Made by a program: the position numbers and the translations under genes
Origin: Xanthomonas prunicola
GTDB taxonomy: Bacteria > Pseudomonadota > Gammaproteobacteria > Xanthomonadales > Xanthomonadaceae
Length of the DNA: 64,000 nt
Direction of reading: 5' to 3'
NCBI RefSeq assembly: GCF_002846205.1
Contig: NZ_PHKV01000007.1
Coordinates: 62,001 to 126,000 of the forward strand
Part shown: positions 1-8,185 of the stretch, piece by piece
Position numbering within the stretch: the first letter of the stretch is position 1
Layout of the letters: each line of letters opens with the position of its first letter
Notes under the pieces: model-generated
Seen by the model: only the letters and a program-made list of their open reading frames with translations
Told to the model about the DNA's origin: nothing
Database searches by the model: none

Positions 1-1
1 T

Positions 2-43
2 GGCTGGGTGATCGCCAAGCTGGCACGCAGCAACGACAACTAA
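2..43 (+). CDS. 3' end of a gene cut by the window edge
   Basis: Fourteen codons end in TAA just before the YqjE-like gene. The visible residues are GWVIAKLARSNDN, a short hydrophobic stretch with a polar end. Genes upstream of YqjE-like proteins often encode DUF883/YqjD-type membrane-anchored proteins with a C-terminal transmembrane helix, and this tail fits, but too little is visible to identify it. The next gene starts 3 bases after the stop, so the two are probably co-transcribed. Confidence 0.45.
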   Translation, partial: GWVIAKLARSNDN

Positions 44-46
44 GCC

Positions 47-532
47 GTGAGCGATCAGGCCTCTACAGCTGCCGGAACCGACGCGCCCGACGCGCGTGCG
101 GAAACGCCAGGACTGGACGAAAGCGTACGTGCGGTCGGCGCTGCCGGCCGCGCAACGCTGGGCTCGGCCAAGGACACCAGCCGCGCGTTGCGCCGGTTGG
201 TGTCGGCCGATCTGCAACTGGCACGCAGTGCGTTCGGGCGTGGCCTGGCCTGGGCGTGCGTTGCTGTGGTGTTTGGTGCATCGTCGTGGCTGTTGCTGGC
301 CGGTGCGATCATTGCCCTGCTGCAACGTGCCGGGCTGTCGTGGTTCCAGGCGATGTTCTTCACCGCGCTGGCAAGTTTGCTGGTGACCGGCATCGCTGCA
401 TGGCGGGTGTTCTTTTACTTCGACCACACCGGCCTCAACGCAACGCGCCGTCAGCTCATCAAGTTGGGAATTTTCGATGATCCCAACGACGATGAAGATG
501 CCGCGACGTCTGCCAGTGGAGCACGCACATGA
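47..532 (+). CDS. YqjE-like / phage-holin-family membrane protein
   Basis: A 161-residue protein with a polar N-terminal third, two transmembrane segments (about residues 66-90 and 100-124) and an acidic C-terminus. This layout matches the YqjE (DUF1469, 'phage holin family') proteins, which in proteobacteria lie in yqjD-yqjE-yqjK-type operons of membrane-associated, stress-linked proteins. Nothing here indicates a true phage holin. The only sensible start is GTG, with no clear Shine-Dalgarno, consistent with translational coupling to the gene ending 3 bases upstream. The stop overlaps the next start (ATGA). Confidence 0.7.
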   Translation: MSDQASTAAGTDAPDARAETPGLDESVRAVGAAGRATLGSAKDTSRALRRLVSADLQLARSAFGRGLAWACVAVVFGASSWLLLAGAIIALLQRAGLSWFQAMFFTALASLLVTGIAAWRVFFYFDHTGLNATRRQLIKLGIFDDPNDDEDAATSASGART

Positions 533-912
533 AGTTTGGAGACTTACGTCAGCGCGTTGAACGTGCAGAGTTTCTAGTGGAAGGGCGCGCGCAAGAGACG
601 CGTCTGCATTGGAGTGAATTGCGCCAGACCTGGCGTGCCGGCTGGTCTCCGCTGCGGATCGTGATGGTGGGCGTCGGGCTGGGGTTTGTCACCGGTCGCA
701 GCGAGCCGCAGGCCGCTTTGGGCAGCATCGCCGGCAAGCTCGGCGGGATTCCCAAGATTTTGCAGATGATCAGCACGATCTCTGCGCTGTTCACTGCGCA
801 CCGCGCCCAGGAAGCCTCCGAGCAGGCCGAACGTGCCGCGGACAATGCCGAAGAAGTCGCGGCTGATCCGGCGGTGACGGTGGTGCAGGTCCCGGTCGAT
901 CGCGCGGCCTGA
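529..912 (+). CDS. Conserved hypothetical protein, YqjK position
   Basis: A 127-residue protein overlapping the YqjE-like gene by four bases. It has a charged N-terminal helix (about 1-45), one hydrophobic segment (about 43-60), a second weakly hydrophobic Gly/Ile-rich stretch (70-95) and an Ala/Glu-rich helical C-terminus. It occupies the place of YqjK in enterobacterial yqjDEK operons but shows no clear sequence match. Function unknown; probably part of the same inner-membrane-associated group. Confidence 0.6.
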   Translation: MKFGDLRQRVERAEFLVEGRAQETRLHWSELRQTWRAGWSPLRIVMVGVGLGFVTGRSEPQAALGSIAGKLGGIPKILQMISTISALFTAHRAQEASEQAERAADNAEEVAADPAVTVVQVPVDRAA

Positions 913-1201
913 TTTCGTGTTGTTTTTCGACGGCGGCTGACGATTTGTCGTGCCGCCGTGGTTAATGGCAGCGGGTTTGACCTGTCTCTGCCACCCACCG
1001 AACCAACGCAGCCGATAGCGCACGCAACCGAGACATGCGCGTGTTCAGCTCCTACGCTGCACGCAGCGCTCATGCAGACCGCTTGGCATTCGTCGAAGAG
1101 AATCGGTGTTCGAGCCGACCGGCTGATCGTGTTTGCGGCATCACCAACCGCTAGATGCCTGATGGGCGTGTGGTGCTAATCCCTCTGAACTTCGAAATGG
1201 G
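913..1201 (+). other. Intergenic stretch before a terminator; no convincing gene
   Basis: No reading frame here looks like a real protein. There is an 8-bp inverted repeat (acggcggc / gccgccgt, about 935-957) just after the upstream gene, without a T-run. The stretch ends at a good intrinsic terminator 290 bases past the last stop codon, so an untranslated transcript or long 3' UTR may exist. See findings. Confidence 0.4.
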
Positions 1202-1233
1202 TCGAGCGCCATCACTGGCCGCTCGATTTTCTT
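1202..1233 (+). terminator. Rho-independent terminator
   Basis: Stem TCGAGCG...CGCTCGA with an inner CCA/TGG extension and a TCAC loop, followed directly by TTTTCTT. The T-run lies on the + strand side, so it ends transcripts coming from the left. Confidence 0.6.
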
Positions 1234-1413
1234 GATGCTCGTCCGCCTAACGGCTACTCGCGCGCAGCAGGCGTGCTGGCAGCGTCGAAGCAGTGCTTGC
1301 GATGGAATCCGGCGTCGCCGGCAACGCCACGTCGAGTACCAACTGGGCCTGTGAAAACTGCACCACTGCGCGCGCGGCCGAGTCCGCCAGGTCATTACCC
1401 GCTCCCTGACACG

Positions 1414-1436
1414 GCGCGCACAGATTCTGTGCGCGC
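1414..1436 (+). other. Perfect GC-rich hairpin upstream of the AI-2E family gene
   Basis: GCGCGCACAG and CTGTGCGCGC form a perfect 10-bp stem around a 3-base ATT loop. It ends 65 bases before the chosen start at 1502. It could be a 5'-leader structure, a protein-binding palindrome or a weak terminator; no long T-run follows. Confidence 0.5.
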
Positions 1437-1501
1437 TGTTGACGCATTGGGCCGATAATGGCGCACCGCTGGCAGCACGCCAGTCTGCTGCCAGGGCGCG
1501 C

Positions 1502-2608
1502 ATGTCTCTTTCCGTCGACTCATCGGATGCCGCCGTAGCGGCAGATTCGCTTCCGCCCGCACCGGCGCCTCGCCCGCGCGCCCCTGCTTCGATGGTGGTG
1601 CTGGCCACACTTGCCGTTGGCTACACGCTGTGGGCGGCGCAGACGATCATTCTGCCGATCATGCTGGCCGCGTTCTTCGCGTTGATCGGCAACCCCATCC
1701 TGCGCGGTCTGCGCAAGCTGTATATCCCGCGGTTTCTCGGTGCCTTACTCATCCTGTGCCTCGGCCTGGCCGGTACCGTGACCCTGGCCGCGCAGTTGGC
1801 AGGCCCTGCCACCGAGTGGGTGCAGCAGGCGCCGCAGCAGATGCGCCAGATCGCCCGCGATGTGCGCGATCTCACCAAGCCGATGATGCAGGCCAACCAG
1901 GCGGCGGAAAATTTTGCACGCGCGGCCGGTGGCGAAGGCCAGCGCGGCGTGCAGATCGTACGCACGCAGATGGACGACCCCTACAAGGCATTGATCCGCA
2001 CGCCCAAGCTCGCCGCATCGGTGCTGGCAGTGGTGCTGCTGACCTTCTTCTTCATGGTGTATGGCGAAAGCCTGCAGCGGCATGCGATCGCCTTGCTACC
2101 GAACCGCCAGCAGCAACGGTTCACCACCGAAATCATGCTGGACATCGAACGCGAGGTTTCGCGCTACGTGCTCACGATCAGCGTGATCAATACGCTGGTC
2201 GGGTTGGTCTTTGCCGGCATTTTGTATGCGCTGAAGATTCCGCTGCCAGAAGCGATCTTGTGGGGCACGGTGGTAGCCCTGCTGAATTTCGCGCCGTATG
2301 TGGGTCCGTTGATCGGCGTGATGCTGATGCTGCTGATGGGCTTTGTGGAATTCCGCACCACCTTGTCTTCGCTGCTACCGGCCATCCTGTACCTCGCGCT
2401 GCACAGCATCGAAGGCCAGGTGGTCACACCGATCGTGCTGGGCCGCCGCATGGCGATTTCGCCATTGATGCTGATCCTGGCGCTCATGCTGTTCGGCTGG
2501 TTGTGGGGCATGGTCGGGCTGTTGCTGGCGGTGCCGCTGCTGGTCTGCATCAAGATGGTGCTGAGCCGGGTGGAAGGCATGCAGCGCTGGGCGCGTTTGC
2601 TTGAGTAG
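1502..2608 (+). CDS. AI-2E family transporter (PerM/TqsA-like permease)
   Basis: A 368-residue inner-membrane permease. Two hydrophobic segments near the N-terminus (about 28-70) and a cluster of five or six in the C-terminal half give the usual eight-helix layout of the UPF0118/AI-2E transporter family. The C-terminal half has the typical run 'LWGTVVALLNFAPYVG...' and 'HSIEGQVVTPIVLGRRM'. Members export autoinducer-2 (TqsA) or act as cation/proton antiporters; the substrate here cannot be told. An in-frame ATG at 1439 would add 21 residues unlike the family, so ATG 1502 is preferred. Confidence 0.85.
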   Translation: MSLSVDSSDAAVAADSLPPAPAPRPRAPASMVVLATLAVGYTLWAAQTIILPIMLAAFFALIGNPILRGLRKLYIPRFLGALLILCLGLAGTVTLAAQLAGPATEWVQQAPQQMRQIARDVRDLTKPMMQANQAAENFARAAGGEGQRGVQIVRTQMDDPYKALIRTPKLAASVLAVVLLTFFFMVYGESLQRHAIALLPNRQQQRFTTEIMLDIEREVSRYVLTISVINTLVGLVFAGILYALKIPLPEAILWGTVVALLNFAPYVGPLIGVMLMLLMGFVEFRTTLSSLLPAILYLALHSIEGQVVTPIVLGRRMAISPLMLILALMLFGWLWGMVGLLLAVPLLVCIKMVLSRVEGMQRWARLLE

Positions 2609-2609
2609 T

Positions 2610-2700
2610 CGGGAGTCGGGAGTCGGGATTGGGGATGCGCAAAAGCGGCCTGCAGAGGCGCTGCGTTGCCCATTCTCCATTCCCGCCCCCCATTCCCGGC
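2610..2700. repeat. Imperfect palindromic intergenic repeat
   Basis: Tandem GGGAGTC/GGGATTG heptads on the left (2611-2635) face complementary CATTCTCC/CATTCCCG blocks on the right (2670-2698), giving a long imperfect hairpin between two same-strand genes. G-rich/C-rich elements of this kind recur between genes in Xanthomonas. It may act as an mRNA stabiliser or terminator. Confidence 0.5.
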
Positions 2701-2714
2701 ATTACAATCGAGCG

Positions 2715-3452
2715 ATGAGCTTCCACATCCGCGCCATCACTCTCGACCTCGACGATACGTTGTGGCCCTTTGCGCCAATCGGGGCGCGGATCGATCAGGT
2801 GCTGTACGACTGGATGCGCGAGCACAGTCCAGTCACCGCCGAGCGCTTTCCGGTGGAGGCGATGCGCGAGCTGCGTGAGCGCAGCTTTGCCGACAACCCG
2901 CACCTGCATCACGACCTCAGCGCACTGCGTCGGTTGACGCTGGAAATGGCATTGCGCGAGAGCGGCGGCGATCTGGCGTTGCTGGAGGCGGCCTACGAGG
3001 TGTTCTATGCCGCACGCAATCAGGTGGAATGCTATCCGGATGCGCTCGACGCGCTGGCACGTATCGCCGCGCACGTACCGGTGGCTGCGCTCAGTAACGG
3101 CAATGCCGATCTGCAGCGCATCGGGTTGATGCACCACTTTGCGTTTCAGCTGGGCTCGCGCGAACACGGCAGCGCAAAACCCGACCCGAGTATCTTCCTG
3201 GCCGCCTGCGCCCGGCTTGAGGTGCCTCCCGCGCAAGTGCTGCATGTGGGCGACCACGTGCGCATGGACGTGCTGGGCGCACTGGATGCGGGCCTACGCG
3301 CTTGCTGGATCAACCGCGAAGGCGCGGTGTGGTCACACCCCACCCAGCAACCGGATCTGGAATTCGACAGCATGACCGGGCTGGCCGACTGGCTGGACGC
3401 GCAGCAGCCGCATCCCGGCCCCGCGCACGCCGGCATCCCCCTTCCCGCCTGA
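2715..3452 (+). CDS. HAD-IA family hydrolase (YjjG-like phosphatase)
   Basis: A 245-residue cytosolic haloacid-dehalogenase-type phosphatase. Motif I, DLDDTLWP, is at residues 9-16 with the nucleophile and acid/base aspartates. Motif II is LSNGN (about 121-125), motif III the Lys of the SAKPDPS stretch, and motif IV HVGDHVRMD (about 177-185). The helical cap inserted after motif I is typical of subclass IA enzymes acting on small phosphorylated metabolites or nucleotides. The start at 2715 puts motif I at the usual distance from the N-terminus; a longer in-frame extension runs through the intergenic repeat and was rejected. Confidence 0.85.
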   Translation: MSFHIRAITLDLDDTLWPFAPIGARIDQVLYDWMREHSPVTAERFPVEAMRELRERSFADNPHLHHDLSALRRLTLEMALRESGGDLALLEAAYEVFYAARNQVECYPDALDALARIAAHVPVAALSNGNADLQRIGLMHHFAFQLGSREHGSAKPDPSIFLAACARLEVPPAQVLHVGDHVRMDVLGALDAGLRACWINREGAVWSHPTQQPDLEFDSMTGLADWLDAQQPHPGPAHAGIPLPA

Positions 3453-3493
3453 GCCCAACTGCTCGGCGCACGGCGCCGCATTCGAGGATTTCC

Positions 3494-4864
3494 ATGTCGC
3501 ACCTCACCGGTTTCATCGATTCCAACGCGGCGGCCTTGCCGCTGTATGTGCTCGACCGCGAAAGCTTTACGCGCTGGTGCGCGGAGCAGCCCACCCGTGT
3601 GCTGTCGTGGGCGCAGGCGCAGCGCTTCGACGCCGCGCCGGGCAGCGTGCTGCTGTTGCCGGGTGACAACGGGCTGGCCGGGGCGATCCTCGGCATCGGC
3701 GACCGTGCCGATGCCTACGCTTACGCGCATGCGCCGATGGCGTTGCCGCCGGCCAGCCGCTGGACGCTGGCCAACCCGTTGAGCGATGCCGAGCAGGCGT
3801 TGCTGCATCTGGGCTGGGGATTGGGCGCGTATCGCTTCGCGCGGTATCGCAAGGTGCCGCGTGCGCCGGCCGAACTGGCGGCCACGCCATCGACACAGAC
3901 GCGCGCCTTGATCGAGGCCTGTCTGCAGGTGCGCGACTGGGTCAATACGCCGACCGAAGACATGGGTCCGCAGCACCTGGAAGACGCCGCGCGCACGCTG
4001 GGGCAGGCGCATGGCGCGCAGGTCGATGCGATCGTCGGCGAGGCATTGCTGGCGCAGAACTTCCCCACCATCCATGCCGTGGGGCGTGCTTCGCATCGCG
4101 CCCCGCGCTTGATTCAACTGCACTGGGGCGACACCGCGCATCCGCATCTGGTGCTGGTCGGCAAGGGCGTGTGCTTCGACACCGGCGGGCTGGATCTGAA
4201 GCCGGCCGACGGCATGCGCAACATGAAAAAGGACATGGGCGGTGCGGCGCATGCCTTGGCGCTGGCCGGGCTGGTGATGGCGCAGCAGTTGCCGGTACGG
4301 CTGACGCTACTGATTGCTGCGGTGGAAAATGCGGTGGGCCCGGATGCCTTCCGCCCCGGCGAAGTGATCACGACCCGCGCCGGCGTGACGGTGGAAGTGG
4401 ACAACACCGATGCCGAAGGCCGCCTGGTGCTGTGCGATGCGCTGAGCTACGCCACCGAACAGCGCCCGGACCTGATCCTGGATTTCGCCACGCTCACCGG
4501 CGCCGCACGCATCGCGCTGGGCCCCGACCTGCCCGCGCTATTCGCCAACGACGATGCGCTGGCGCAGGCCTGGATCAGCGCCGGCGAACAGACCCGCGAC
4601 CCGGTCTGGCGCATGCCGCTATGGCGCCCCTATTTACGCTATCTCAACAGCCATGTCGCCGATATGGCCAACGCCGGCTCGCGCATGGCCGGTGCGGTCA
4701 CCGCTGCGCTGTATCTGGAGCGCTTCGTGGCCCCGGGCCAGCCCTGGGCGCATCTGGACGTCTACGCCTGGAACGACAACGACCGCCCCGGCCGCCCGGC
4801 TGGCGGCGAGGCGCTGGCGCTGCGCTCGGCCTTTGCGATGCTGCAGCAGCGCTACGGCGGCTGA
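3494..4864 (+). CDS. Leucyl aminopeptidase family protein (M17)
   Basis: A 456-residue cytosolic metallo-aminopeptidase of the M17 family. The catalytic C-terminal domain shows the metal/substrate-binding GKGVCFDTGGLDLKP stretch and the signature NTDAEGRLVLCDAL, carrying the Asp/Glu dizinc ligands and catalytic Arg. It removes N-terminal residues from peptides in protein turnover. The N-terminal domain is short and divergent, closer to the PepB-like/short M17 group than to canonical PepA, which is about 490-500 residues. The start at 3494 follows GAGGATTTCC, an acceptable ribosome-binding site; upstream in-frame sequence overlaps the HAD gene. Confidence 0.88.
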   Translation: MSHLTGFIDSNAAALPLYVLDRESFTRWCAEQPTRVLSWAQAQRFDAAPGSVLLLPGDNGLAGAILGIGDRADAYAYAHAPMALPPASRWTLANPLSDAEQALLHLGWGLGAYRFARYRKVPRAPAELAATPSTQTRALIEACLQVRDWVNTPTEDMGPQHLEDAARTLGQAHGAQVDAIVGEALLAQNFPTIHAVGRASHRAPRLIQLHWGDTAHPHLVLVGKGVCFDTGGLDLKPADGMRNMKKDMGGAAHALALAGLVMAQQLPVRLTLLIAAVENAVGPDAFRPGEVITTRAGVTVEVDNTDAEGRLVLCDALSYATEQRPDLILDFATLTGAARIALGPDLPALFANDDALAQAWISAGEQTRDPVWRMPLWRPYLRYLNSHVADMANAGSRMAGAVTAALYLERFVAPGQPWAHLDVYAWNDNDRPGRPAGGEALALRSAFAMLQQRYGG

Positions 4865-5035
4865 GCGCGGATGGCGCTGCAACCAGGCGTTCGTTCTGCC
4901 GTTACGCTTAGGGTTGAGTGGCACTCTCTGGGCTGCCTCGCGATCCAGACATCGCGTTCAAACGCCTTCAGGCGTTGCCCAACCTGATCACGGTCTCGCC
5001 ACGGCGAGCCGCTTCAATCAAGGCGACAGACACGC

Positions 5036-5569
5036 ATGTACCGACTCGGGCATCTGGAAGACGGGCAATGGCGCGCTCATTCGCATCCGGCGGTCTTTGA
5101 ATCCACAGACCGCATCGTGGCAGGTGTTCCCGGCGGGGATCCTGCAATTTTCGAGCGCCTGATCGCGTGCATGGAGCCGCCGTATTACTTACTGTATCTC
5201 CTGCACACGTCGCGTGGCGAGGCAGAACCAGGCCGCTACCAAAGTCCTGTGCTGGAACGCTCCGACGTCAAAACGTTCCTGTCACGGTTTGGCGCATTTC
5301 TTTCAGCAGACGCGCGCTATGACCTGTGGGCGCATTCGCCTTCCAGCAAAGCGACGGTGATATGGGACCGCCACAACCAGTTATTCGCCTATGGCCCACT
5401 CGCACAGTTTTCGGCCAGATTGCAGGCGATGGGTTTCACCCGGGGGAAGACCGTAGTTCCAACGCCGCACGAACATCATTATCGGCCTGAGTTTGATCAA
5501 TTGGCCAAGGAACTGCTGACAGTATTCGATTGGTCGTTTTCACCGCTTCGCTCGGAAGATGTGCAATGA
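5036..5569 (+). CDS. Uncharacterised conserved protein
   Basis: A 177-residue soluble protein with no signal peptide or membrane segment. It is rich in aromatic residues and short motifs (EPPYYLLYLLHT, YDLWAHSP, WDRHNQLFAYGP, HEHHYRPEFD) that look like a conserved alpha/beta domain. I recognise the style of an uncharacterised family found widely in proteobacteria but cannot name a function. The His/Asp-rich C-terminal block could bind metal. The coding stretch has lower G+C and more A/T third positions than its neighbours, which may indicate acquisition. Confidence 0.65.
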   Translation: MYRLGHLEDGQWRAHSHPAVFESTDRIVAGVPGGDPAIFERLIACMEPPYYLLYLLHTSRGEAEPGRYQSPVLERSDVKTFLSRFGAFLSADARYDLWAHSPSSKATVIWDRHNQLFAYGPLAQFSARLQAMGFTRGKTVVPTPHEHHYRPEFDQLAKELLTVFDWSFSPLRSEDVQ

Positions 5570-5639
5570 ACGAGTGTCGGGTTGGTGAAACACGGTCTGG
5601 CCTACAGCATCACTTGGCTAAGTAAGGCATCGAATCTTG

Positions 5640-6224
5640 ATGAGTGAGCTACCCATCACGACGGCTGATGTGGGCGGACGCGGACGCGGGCGCGTCTTCG
5701 CCATGGCGCCTGATGACCCCGATGGCGCTGCCACGATCGCCCGAAAAATCAAACATCCCGGGTATCGGTGCCAGGCGCTGTCGCGTGCCGCCAAATTCTC
5801 TTCTGGCGCCAAACGCTCTTCCCTTCTCAAGGCAGCGATCGAGGCTGCTTACGAACAAAGCGAACCGAATCCCATCGTGACGGTTGCCTCCTGGCCGGTC
5901 GCCGTAATGGCCGAAGCATCTCCGGCGCAGGCGGCAGATGTGATTCGTCAGCTACTTGGCGTCGCCGAAACCGAGCGACACAATCTTCGTCGCGCACATG
6001 CTTTGCAAGCGCTTGCGCGCTGCGTTTGTCATCTTCCCGAGCTTCTTGGATTGATCGTCCCGGCGCTAGCTGCGGCCATCCTTGGCGGAGCCGGGCCGCG
6101 CATGGATCGCGTCATCCGTGACACCTGCGAACTGGTGAGAATCACCAACCCTGAACTGCTTTACAGCTTGGCTCTCCATCACAAGTCGAACCAACAGCAA
6201 AAGAAACTTTTAGCTTCTATCTGA
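5640..6224 (+). CDS. Uncharacterised helical protein
   Basis: A 194-residue soluble protein, almost entirely alpha-helical by composition, with repeated Ala/Leu helices (ALSRAAKF, ADVIRQLLGVA, AHALQALARCVCHLP) suggesting HEAT- or armadillo-like packing. No catalytic motif is seen. ATG 5640 is preferred over the adjoining TTG at 5637. It lies 70 bases after the previous uncharacterised gene on the same strand, also with relatively relaxed codon use. The two may form a small acquired unit, but nothing proves a functional link. Confidence 0.6.
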   Translation: MSELPITTADVGGRGRGRVFAMAPDDPDGAATIARKIKHPGYRCQALSRAAKFSSGAKRSSLLKAAIEAAYEQSEPNPIVTVASWPVAVMAEASPAQAADVIRQLLGVAETERHNLRRAHALQALARCVCHLPELLGLIVPALAAAILGGAGPRMDRVIRDTCELVRITNPELLYSLALHHKSNQQQKKLLASI

Positions 6225-6456
6225 AACAATACAGGCCTCTATGTTGATGCTTATTGGCGTATGTCGATTGCGTTCCGTGAACGCCTGCAGCAGGGATATC
6301 CACGTCGCACTTGAAGCGCTCCGCAGAATGTTCCATCACACGCCCAAGGCGGCCTCTTCCGGATGATACAGCACGGGCGTGCTCGGCTGCGGCAATGCAC
6401 GCAGGGCCGTGCGACAGTGAGCACGCCGCCCACAGTACCCACCACCGGAGCCAGCC

Positions 6457-7548
6457 ATGACGTTGCCACCTCCCTCGCCCAAGCGCGCGCGTAGCCCTGT
6501 GCTGCCGTTGCTGGGCATCGCCGCGATTGCCGGTGGCATCGCCATCGCGTTTGCCTGGACCGCCGGCTGGATCGGCGGCGACCGGCTCACTGCCGCGCGC
6601 ATGACCGATACCATCGAATCCAGCGGGCCGCCGCATCCGGGCTTTCGCCGCGCGCATACCAAGGGGTTGTGCGTGAGTGGGCAATTCCAGTCCAGCGGCA
6701 AGGCCACCTGGCTGTCGTCGGCGCGCATCTTCAGCCAGCCCAGCACGCCGGTGCTGGGGCGCATGTCGATCGGCGGCGGCGACCCGCACGGAGCCGATGG
6801 GCAGGCGCGCGTGCGCAGCATGGCGCTGCTGTTGCGCAGCGACGACGGGCAGGAATGGCGTACGGCAATGAACAGTTTTCCGTTCTTCGTGGTCGCCACG
6901 CCGGCCGGCTTTCAGGCCCTGAACGTGGCCTCCAAGCCGGACCCGGCCACGGGTAAACCGGACCCGGAAAAACTGGCGGCGTTCGGCAAGCAGTATCCGG
7001 AGGCAGCCAAGTTCCAGCAGTGGGCCAAGACTGCGCCGTGGTCGGACAGCTGGGCCAATACGCAGTACAACGGCGTCAACGCGTTTCGCGCAATTGCCGC
7101 CGATGGGCGCGAACGCTACATCCGCTGGTCGATGCGCCCGCATACACCATTCAAGGAATTGAGTGCCGAGCAGCGCAAGCAGGCCGATGGCGATTTTCTC
7201 GCCACCGATCTGGATGCGCGGCTCGCACAGGGGCCGTTGCGTTGGGACATGGTGCTGACCGTCGCCGAGCCCGGCGATGCGGTGGACGACCCATCGCAAC
7301 CATGGCCAGAAAGCCGCAAGCAGATCGTGGCAGGTACGCTCTCGATCGAGCATGCGCAGCCACAAGCCACCGGCCCGTGCCGCGATCTCAACTACGACCC
7401 ATTGATCTTGCCCAAGGGTCTTGCCGCATCGAATGACCCGATTCTGGCGGCACGCTCGTCGGTGTATTCGCAGTCGTTCAATCGCCGCGAGCGCGAGATC
7501 GCCAACGGTCAGGGCAACGCCGCCACCGGCCAGGGAGCACGCCAATGA
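6457..7548 (+). CDS. Catalase-family haem peroxidase (SrpA-like), membrane-anchored
   Basis: A 363-residue protein with an N-terminal membrane anchor or uncleaved signal (about 14-37) followed by a catalase-fold domain. 'HTKGLCVSGQF', 'HGADGQARVRSMAL' and the central FPFFVV segment match the small catalase-related peroxidases, which lack the long C-terminal domain of true catalases and act mainly as organic peroxidases. The tail 'ANARSS' region equivalent (ILAARSSVYSQSFNRRE) is the family's usual end. It probably works in the periplasm facing the membrane. The stop overlaps the cytochrome b561 start (ATGA), so the pair is one operon; the cytochrome could supply electrons from quinol. Confidence 0.85.
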   Translation: MTLPPPSPKRARSPVLPLLGIAAIAGGIAIAFAWTAGWIGGDRLTAARMTDTIESSGPPHPGFRRAHTKGLCVSGQFQSSGKATWLSSARIFSQPSTPVLGRMSIGGGDPHGADGQARVRSMALLLRSDDGQEWRTAMNSFPFFVVATPAGFQALNVASKPDPATGKPDPEKLAAFGKQYPEAAKFQQWAKTAPWSDSWANTQYNGVNAFRAIAADGRERYIRWSMRPHTPFKELSAEQRKQADGDFLATDLDARLAQGPLRWDMVLTVAEPGDAVDDPSQPWPESRKQIVAGTLSIEHAQPQATGPCRDLNYDPLILPKGLAASNDPILAARSSVYSQSFNRREREIANGQGNAATGQGARQ

Positions 7549-8087
7549 GCAGCCGTACCCACTTCAACCTGCCTGCGCGCGTGCTGCATTGGCTGATGGC
7601 CGCGATGATCCTGACCATGCTGTTCGTCGGCGTGGGCATGGTGGCCTCGGTGACACAACGGCCGTGGTTGATCGACCTGCATCGCCCGTTGGGCATCGCG
7701 ATCCTGATCCTGGCGGTGCTGCGCCTGATCAACCGCCTGCGCAATCGGCCACCGGCATTGCCTGCGGATTTGCCTGCCTGGCAGAAGGCCGCCGCGATCG
7801 CCTCGCACTGGCTGCTGTATGCGTTGATGCTGGGCATGCCGTTGATCGGCTGGGCGATGTTGTCGGCCGGCGGCTACCCGATCGTGTTGTGGCCGGGCGC
7901 AAACCTGCCGGCGATCGCACCGCACGACCCGGCGCTGTACGCGTGGCTACGCACGGCGCATGGCTGGTTAGCGTATCTGTTGTTCGCCACCGTGCTGGGG
8001 CATCTGAGCGCGGCGCTGTTCCATGCCTGGGTGCGCCGCGACGGCGTGTTTTCCAGCATGGCGCGTGGGGAGCGGTCTGCACGTTGA
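7545..8087 (+). CDS. Cytochrome b561 family protein
   Basis: A 180-residue inner-membrane dihaem cytochrome b. Four transmembrane helices are visible (about 13-35, 45-62, 83-105 and 142-165), with histidines on helices 1 (RVLHWLM), 2 (DLHRPLGI), 3 (ASHWLLYALM) and 4 (RTAHGWLAYL, LGHLSAALFHAW) in the positions that hold two b-haems. The family moves electrons from ubiquinol to periplasmic acceptors. Translational coupling to the upstream peroxidase suggests that protein is the partner. Confidence 0.88.
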   Translation: MSSRTHFNLPARVLHWLMAAMILTMLFVGVGMVASVTQRPWLIDLHRPLGIAILILAVLRLINRLRNRPPALPADLPAWQKAAAIASHWLLYALMLGMPLIGWAMLSAGGYPIVLWPGANLPAIAPHDPALYAWLRTAHGWLAYLLFATVLGHLSAALFHAWVRRDGVFSSMARGERSAR

Positions 8088-8155
8088 TGGTTTGGATGGG
8101 TGTTGGCAGACGCCTTGCGCGGAGTGATTTGACTGCGTGGACGTACCTCCCCCAA

Positions 8156-8178
8156 CCCCTCTCCCGACGGGAGAGGGG
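8156..8178. terminator. Perfect hairpin between convergent genes
   Basis: CCCCTCTCCC and GGGAGAGGGG form a perfect 10-bp stem with a GAC loop. It sits between the convergent cytochrome b561 and ThuA genes, 7 bases past the latter's stop. There is no strong T-run, so it may act as a bidirectional RNA-stabilising or terminating structure. The CCCTCTCCC-N-GGGAGAGGG motif is a common intergenic hairpin in Xanthomonas. Confidence 0.65.
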
Positions 8179-8185
8179 CTAGCGC

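Noticed and set aside
47..532. Phage remnant, because of the 'phage holin family' label
   Set aside because: YqjE-like proteins are chromosomal membrane proteins; no other phage gene is present.
6217..7545. A 442-codon minus-strand ORF
   Set aside because: Antisense to the SrpA-like peroxidase, which has clear catalase-fold motifs.
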